NCBI GenBank assembly: GCA_025928735.1
Contig: JAICIW010000060.1
Span: 1 to 9,095 of the forward strand
Direction: 5' to 3'
From: Rhodanobacteraceae bacterium
Lineage (GTDB): Bacteria > Pseudomonadota > Gammaproteobacteria > Xanthomonadales > Rhodanobacteraceae
Length of the DNA: 9,095 bases
Part shown: positions 6,129-9,095 of the stretch, piece after piece
Layout of the letters: every line of letters starts with the position of its first letter
Position numbering within the stretch: position 1 is the first letter of the stretch
The notes under the pieces: model-generated
Seen by the model: the letters and a program-made list of their open reading frames with translations, nothing else
What the model was told of the DNA's origin: nothing
Databases searched by the model: none
Position numbers and translations under genes: made by a program

Positions 6129-6406
6129 GCTTCCACCACCACACGCGTGACGTCCCACTCGCGCACCGTGATGTCCGACGAGCCTGTCAGGTGAAGCGGA
6201 TCGGCGAACGCGACGGCGTACGCATCCTCCAGCGATCCGGCACTGATCAGGTAGGCGCCGCCAGAGCCGCCAGACTTGTCGGTGAACGGGCCGAACGCCT
6301 CCAGGACCCCTCGCTCCTTGAGGGCATCGAGATGCGCGCGGTGTGCTGCGATGACGCCAGCATCGAATTTCGGCGTACGCATCTCAAGAATCAGGTACTG
6401 TTTCAT
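6125..6406 (-). CDS. YciI-like protein
   Basis: This 93-residue protein has the YciI-like alpha/beta ferredoxin-type fold pattern. It begins with the strand KQYLILEMRTP, followed by AHRAHLDALKERGVLEAFGPF with H22 and H25, a Ser/Gly loop (GGSGGAYLIS), and a helix with AYAVAFADPL where D70 precedes Pro. It ends with a strand VREWDVTRV. The family is common, small and mostly uncharacterised, and its His/Asp residues suggest an enzyme or ligand-binding role. The start ATG at 6406 has GGAG about 6 nt upstream. It lies 13 nt after the MtaD-type gene and overlaps ubiG by 4 nt, so it is within the operon. No specific function can be given. Confidence 0.85.
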   Translation of the reverse strand: MKQYLILEMRTPKFDAGVIAAHRAHLDALKERGVLEAFGPFTDKSGGSGGAYLISAGSLEDAYAVAFADPLHLTGSSDITVREWDVTRVVVEA

Positions 6407-6419
6407 CGGAACTCCGGCG

Positions 6420-7763
6420 TCAAAGGGCCGCGATCCGCTCGCGCCAGCGACGAGCCTTTTCCAGCACGCCGGCAAGGTCGACATCGACCAGCGCGCCCTC
6501 CTCGAGTTTGCGCGCGCCGTCGATCCAGACGTCGCTGACCTGCCGGCGCGAGACGGCGTAGGCGAGGTGCGAGACCACATTGTAGAGCGGTTGCGTTTCG
6601 ACCTCGTCCATCTTCACCGCCACGAGGTCGGCGCGCTTGCCGGTTTCGATGGACCCGATCTTCGCATCGAGCTGCAGCGCCTTCGCGCCATTCAACGTGG
6701 CGGCGCGCAACGCGAATGCATCGTCGAAGGCCGCCGCGTCGCCTGCCACGCCCTTCGCCAGCAAGGCGGCGGTGCGCAGTTCGCCGAACATGTCGAGATC
6801 GTTGTTGGAGGCGCAACCGTCGGTGCCGAGCGCGAGATTGACGCCGGCCCGGCGCAGCTTTTCCGCGGGACAGAACCCCGAGGCGAGTTTCAGATTCGAT
6901 TCCGGACAATGCACCACCGACACGCCGGATTCCGCGCACAGCGCGATTTCCGGATCGCTCACCTGGGTCATGTGCACCGCGATCAGGCGATCGTTCACCA
7001 GCCCGAGTTTCTGCAGCCGCTGCATCGGTCGCAGACCGCCGTGCTCGCGCTTGCCGTCCTCGACTTCCTGCGCGGTTTCCATCAGGTGCAGGTGCACGGG
7101 AATATCGAGTTGGTCGGACAGTGTGCGGATGCGCGCGAAGGATTCGTCGCCCACGGTGTACGGCGCGTGTGGGCCGAAGGTGGTGCCGACCATCGGGTCG
7201 CCGCGGTACAGGTCATGCACCGCCAGCGCGCGCTCGAAGTATTCGTCCCGCGTCTGCGCCCATGCGCTCGGAAACTCGATGATCGGCAACGCCACCAAGG
7301 CACGGAATCCGTGCGCCTTGTATGCCTGCGCCTGCGCGTCGGGAAAGAAATAGTCTTCGCTGCAGCAAGTCGTCCCGCCACGCAGCATTTCGGCGACGGC
7401 GAGTTCCACGCCATCACGCACGAATTCCGGTCCGATGACTTTCGCTTCCACCGGCCAGATGTGCTCCCGCAGCCAGGTCATCAGCGGCAGGTCGTCCGCC
7501 AGCCCACGCAACAGCGTCATCGGGTTGTGCGTGTGTGCGTTGACGAGGCCCGGGATCAGTGCGTGTTCGGGCAAGTCGACGCGCTCGCGCGACGCGTATT
7601 TCGCGGAAGCCTGGGCGACGGGCAGTACTTCGACGATCGCGCCTTCATCAACCGCGACCGCATGATTCTCCAACACCAGGCGATCGGGCGCGACCGGCAC
7701 GATCCAGCGGGCGGTGATCAGGAGGTCGATGGGGCGAACGCGTTCGGCTGCATCCTCGGTCAT
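6420..7763 (-). CDS. mtaD: Amidohydrolase, probable 5'-methylthioadenosine/S-adenosylhomocysteine deaminase (MtaD type)
   Basis: This is a complete 447-residue protein of the TRZ/ATZ branch of the amidohydrolases. Metal ligands visible are H77 and H79 (NAHTH), H226 in HLHLMET and D315 in GTDGCASNND. H199 (GPHAPY), E229 and H264 (AVHMT) occupy the further catalytic and substrate positions. The spacing of these residues agrees with the MTA/SAH deaminase from Thermotoga. The reaction is deamination of MTA or SAH to the inosine form. Context supports this: the P. aeruginosa MTA deaminase gene PA3170 lies beside ubiG. It is the first gene of the operon. The ATG at 7763 is the only good start, though its ribosome binding site is weak. 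Related deaminases of other substrates, such as guanine or chlorotriazine enzymes, are less likely given the neighbours. Confidence 0.85.
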   Translation of the reverse strand: MTEDAAERVRPIDLLITARWIVPVAPDRLVLENHAVAVDEGAIVEVLPVAQASAKYASRERVDLPEHALIPGLVNAHTHNPMTLLRGLADDLPLMTWLREHIWPVEAKVIGPEFVRDGVELAVAEMLRGGTTCCSEDYFFPDAQAQAYKAHGFRALVALPIIEFPSAWAQTRDEYFERALAVHDLYRGDPMVGTTFGPHAPYTVGDESFARIRTLSDQLDIPVHLHLMETAQEVEDGKREHGGLRPMQRLQKLGLVNDRLIAVHMTQVSDPEIALCAESGVSVVHCPESNLKLASGFCPAEKLRRAGVNLALGTDGCASNNDLDMFGELRTAALLAKGVAGDAAAFDDAFALRAATLNGAKALQLDAKIGSIETGKRADLVAVKMDEVETQPLYNVVSHLAYAVSRRQVSDVWIDGARKLEEGALVDVDLAGVLEKARRWRERIAAL

Positions 7764-7820
7764 GACGATCCGCTCTTGCTCGTCATTACAGACTGCATCC
7801 TGCGGTCTGCCCTGACGGGC

Positions 7821-7837
7821 CGTCGGCTACGCCGACG
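7821..7837. repeat. Perfect 7-bp hairpin
   Basis: CGTCGGC and GCCGACG flank a TAC loop. It is part of the repeat-rich spacer before mtaD. Confidence 0.5.
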
Positions 7838-7863
7838 TTCGCTTCGGCATCCTGCCTCCGCAG

Positions 7864-7894
7864 TCCGGCGCAGGCCGGAATCCATTCGTGGATT
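7864..7894. repeat. Two abutting hairpins, one with a TTCG loop
   Basis: TCCGGC-GCAG-GCCGGA (7864-7879) is followed at once by AATCCA-TTCG-TGGATT (7879-7894). Both have perfect 6-bp stems. The first resembles the common dispersed hairpin core of Lysobacterales, and the TTCG loop of the second would be unusually stable as RNA. Confidence 0.6.
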
Positions 7895-7902
7895 GTGGAT
7901 GG

Positions 7903-7920
7903 CCCCGGCTTTCGTCGGGG
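7903..7920. repeat. CCCCGGC hairpin, first of three
   Basis: CCCCGGC and GTCGGGG pair over seven positions with one G-T, with loop TTTC. It sits directly before the first tandem unit, in the same place as the perfect CCCCGGC-CTGC-GCCGGGG hairpin at the end of the second unit and its near-copy at the end of the first. It therefore looks like a diverged version of that module. Confidence 0.55.
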
Positions 7921-8110
7921 TGATTGATTCGCAACGCACCGCTGCGCGGATCTGCTGCGAACATCTGAACATGGATCCCGGCCTGCGCCGGGGTGATTGA
8001 TTCGCAACGCAGTCCGCTGCGCGGATCTGCTGCAACATCTGAACATGGACCCCGGCCTGCGCCGGGGTGATTGATTCGCAACGCAGTCCGCTGCGCGGAT
8101 CTGCTGCGAA
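7921..8110. repeat. Tandem repeat, two full units of 73/74 bp and a third partial unit
   Basis: Unit 1 is 7921-7993 (73 bp), unit 2 is 7994-8067 (74 bp), and unit 3 is partial at 8068-8110. Units differ by a 2-bp GT indel near the left end, one missing G, and a T/C change in GGATCCC against GGACCCC. Each full unit begins TGATTGATTCGCAACGC, contains CGCTGCGCGGATCTGCTGC and CATCTGAACATGGA, and ends in a CCCGGC-CTGC-GCCGGG hairpin. The third unit stops where the efp gene end begins. The near identity suggests recent amplification. The units carry no open frame with a sensible protein. Confidence 0.9.
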
Positions 8111-8117
8111 TCAATCA
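8068..8117 (-). repeat. 50-bp near-perfect palindrome containing the efp stop codon
   Basis: Read on the plus strand, the arms TGATTGATTCGCA (8068-8080) and TGCGAATCAATCA (8105-8117) are perfect 13-bp complements. Inside, GCAG/CTGC and TCCGC/GCGGA continue the pairing around a TGC loop, with only an AC bulge on one side and a T on the other. That is 22 paired positions in 50 bases. The efp stop TGA (8117-8115) is the first codon of the transcribed palindrome. It would form a strong stem-loop at the 3' end of efp mRNA and may stop transcription or protect the end. No U-run follows, so a classical intrinsic terminator is not shown. Confidence 0.85.
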
Positions 8118-8681
8118 CTTTACGCGACTGACATACTCGCCAGTGCGGGTATCGACGCGGATCACTTCTTCCTGGTTCACGAACAGCGGCACGCGCACGG
8201 TCGCGCCGGTCTCGAGCTTGGCCGGCTTGCCGCCGCCGCCCGAGGTATCGCCGCGCAGGCCGGGATCGGTCTCCACAATCTTCAGTTCCACGAAGTTCGG
8301 CGGCGCGACCGACAAGGGAATGCCATTCCAGAAGGTAACAATGCACTCTTCTTCGCCCTTCAGCCACTGCGCGGCATCACCGACCGCGTTCTTGTCGGCG
8401 GTGTGCTGCTCATAACTCGCGGGGTCCATGAAATGCCAGAACTCGCCGTCGTTATAGAGGTACTGCATGTCGGTGTCGACTACGTCGGCGCCTTCCACCG
8501 CATCGGTCGCCTTCATGGTCTTTTCGGTGGTGCGTCCGTTCTTGAGGTTGCGGATCTTGATGCGCGTGAACGCCTGGCCCTTGCCGGGCTTGATGAAATC
8601 CGCGCCGACGATCACGTAGGGGTCGCCGTCGACGATGATCTTCAAACCGTTCTTGACGTCGTTCAGACCATAGCTGGCCAT
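8115..8681 (-). CDS. efp: Translation elongation factor P
   Basis: This 188-residue protein has the full length of E. coli EF-P and aligns from MASYGLNDVKNGLKII to the GEYVSRVK end. EF-P binds the ribosome between the P and E sites and relieves stalling at polyproline stretches. The modification site is K34 in KPGKGQAF, the lysine that EpmA and EpmB modify with beta-lysine; an Arg here would have indicated the rhamnosylated type. The start ATG at 8681 has GGAG 7 nt upstream, and the ATG at 8687 is too close to that site. The stop lies inside the 50-bp palindrome at 8068-8117. It is divergent from epmB, as in many gammaproteobacteria. Confidence 0.98.
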   Translation of the reverse strand: MASYGLNDVKNGLKIIVDGDPYVIVGADFIKPGKGQAFTRIKIRNLKNGRTTEKTMKATDAVEGADVVDTDMQYLYNDGEFWHFMDPASYEQHTADKNAVGDAAQWLKGEEECIVTFWNGIPLSVAPPNFVELKIVETDPGLRGDTSGGGGKPAKLETGATVRVPLFVNQEEVIRVDTRTGEYVSRVK

Positions 8682-8744
8682 TTGCATGCTCCGTGGATGC
8701 GTGGCGCCGTCCGTGCCGCAATGGCCCTGACCGGACGACTGACC

Positions 8745-8750
8745 TAGAAT
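8745..8750 (+). promoter_or_regulatory. Weak candidate -10 box for epmB
   Basis: TAGAAT lies in the efp-epmB spacer and would start transcription near 8757, about 37 nt before the epmB ATG. The hexamer 17 bp upstream is TGGCCC, a poor -35. No clear efp promoter is seen on the other strand. Confidence 0.25.
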
Positions 8751-8793
8751 GAGGGGTTTACCGAGCCCGTGAAGGTCGGGGCACAAGCCCGCC

Positions 8794-9095
8794 ATGATAA
8801 CCGCAATCGACCGGCTCACGCAGCCGGAGGCCATGTCCGACTGGCGCCAATCGCTTCGCGACGCGGTCACCGACCCGCACGAACTGCTGGCGCTGGTCGG
8901 CCTGTCGCAGCTCGCCGGCAAGTTGCCGGCCGGCGATGCCGGCTTTGCATTGAAGGTGCCGCGCAGCTTCGTGACGCGCATGCGCCGGGGCGACCCGCAT
9001 GATCCCCTGCTGCTGCAGGTGCTTCCGCAACTGGCCGAGCTGGACGAGGCGCCCGGTTTCAGCGACGACGCGGTGGGCGATCTCGATGCCATCGC
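8794..9095 (+). CDS. epmB: EF-P beta-lysylation protein EpmB (lysine 2,3-aminomutase family), 5' part
   Basis: The first 100 codons are visible and the gene runs off the window. The part seen matches the N-terminal region of E. coli EpmB (YjeK): W17 followed by DAVTDPHELL, then FALKVPRSFVTRMRRGDPHDPLLLQVLP, and EAPGFSDDAV. EpmB is a radical-SAM, PLP-dependent enzyme that turns (S)-alpha-lysine into (R)-beta-lysine for attachment to EF-P. The CxxxCxxC cluster and PLP lysine lie beyond the edge. The ATG at 8794 puts W17 close to its place in the E. coli protein. The ATG at 8833 has GGAGG only 2 nt away and would cut off conserved residues. It is divergent from its substrate gene efp, 112 bp away. 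Confidence 0.93.
   Translation, partial: MITAIDRLTQPEAMSDWRQSLRDAVTDPHELLALVGLSQLAGKLPAGDAGFALKVPRSFVTRMRRGDPHDPLLLQVLPQLAELDEAPGFSDDAVGDLDAI

Larger units (their letters stand above)
7764..7920. other. Non-coding hairpin cluster upstream of mtaD
   Basis: No gene is supported here. Frames that cross it are translations of repeats. Four GC-rich hairpins lie in a row at 7821-7837, 7864-7879, 7879-7894 and 7903-7920. The 9-mer GCATCCTGC occurs twice in direct orientation (7795-7803, 7847-7855). The operon promoter would be expected in or beyond this stretch, but I found no pair of -35 and -10 boxes that I would defend. Confidence 0.6.

Noticed and set aside
7785..7790. TGTAAT on the minus strand as -10 box of mtaD
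   Set aside because: No acceptable -35 hexamer lies 15-18 bp upstream, so the promoter is not claimed.
6276..8000. A 574-codon open frame on the plus strand
   Set aside because: It lies opposite the MtaD-type gene and continues into repeats; the translation is His/Arg/Asp-rich with no family motifs. It is an antisense by-product of GC-rich codon use.
7921..8110. CRISPR array
   Set aside because: The units follow each other directly, without unique spacers between identical repeats, and no cas genes are near.
8068..8117. Classical rho-independent terminator of efp
   Set aside because: The stem is strong, but the minus-strand sequence after it is CCCCGGC-rich with no U-run. It is reported as a palindrome only.
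7760..8367. Minus-strand frames with repeated RRPGSMFRC-like and HPGAGRDP-like peptides
   Set aside because: These are translations of the tandem DNA repeat in different frames, not proteins.
8682..9092. N-terminal extension of EF-P by over 130 residues
   Set aside because: The extension runs antisense through epmB, whereas the ATG at 8681 has a good ribosome binding site and gives the exact family length.

Overview
The window reads as a high-GC gammaproteobacterial chromosome segment, most likely from the order Lysobacterales (Xanthomonadales). Three things point there: a DksA with a long Lys/Ala/Pro-rich N-terminal tail and a one-cysteine version of the zinc-finger region, a housekeeping gene set of gammaproteobacterial type, and the dispersed GC-rich hairpin repeats common in that group. 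Family or genus cannot be fixed from this sequence. There is no phage, transposase, CRISPR array, rRNA or tRNA. All genes look like core metabolism or translation genes.

Layout. Positions 1-325 hold no convincing gene, only palindromic repeats. Positions 326-1228 (minus) encode the tailed DksA. About 120 bp carry overlapping divergent promoter candidates. Then come yidD (1350-1604, plus) and a class I dihydroorotase (1605-2939, plus), whose start codon directly follows the yidD stop codon. These converge, with a 15-bp gap, on a minus-strand operon read from right to left: mtaD-type amidohydrolase (7763-6420), YciI-like protein (6406-6125), ubiG (6128-5382), HAD phosphatase (5385-4720, PGP- or MupP-type), degenerate squalene/phytoene synthase-fold protein (4723-3875) and folE2 (3878-2955). 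The last four junctions are all 4-nt overlaps of the ATGA or GTGA type, so the start codons are well fixed and the genes are probably translationally coupled. Positions 7764-8114 are a non-coding block of hairpins and a 73/74-bp tandem repeat. It ends in a near-perfect 50-bp palindrome whose right arm contains the efp stop codon. efp (8681-8115, minus) is divergent from epmB (8794 to the window edge, plus).

How the genes fit together. EpmB (with EpmA, not in this window) puts beta-lysine on Lys34 of EF-P, so enzyme and substrate are neighbours. In the operon, UbiG uses S-adenosylmethionine and releases S-adenosylhomocysteine, a likely substrate of the MtaD-type deaminase. As I recall, Pseudomonas aeruginosa has the similar order mtaD (PA3170), ubiG, mupP, which makes MurNAc-6-phosphate phosphatase (MupP) a serious alternative to phosphoglycolate phosphatase here. 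FolE2 makes dihydroneopterin triphosphate for folate, and the dihydroorotase serves pyrimidine synthesis.

The most notable points are the histone H1-like tail on DksA, the 50-bp palindrome fused to the efp stop codon with its tandem array, and the squalene-synthase-fold protein that has lost its catalytic aspartates inside the tightly coupled operon. No clearly new biological system is visible.
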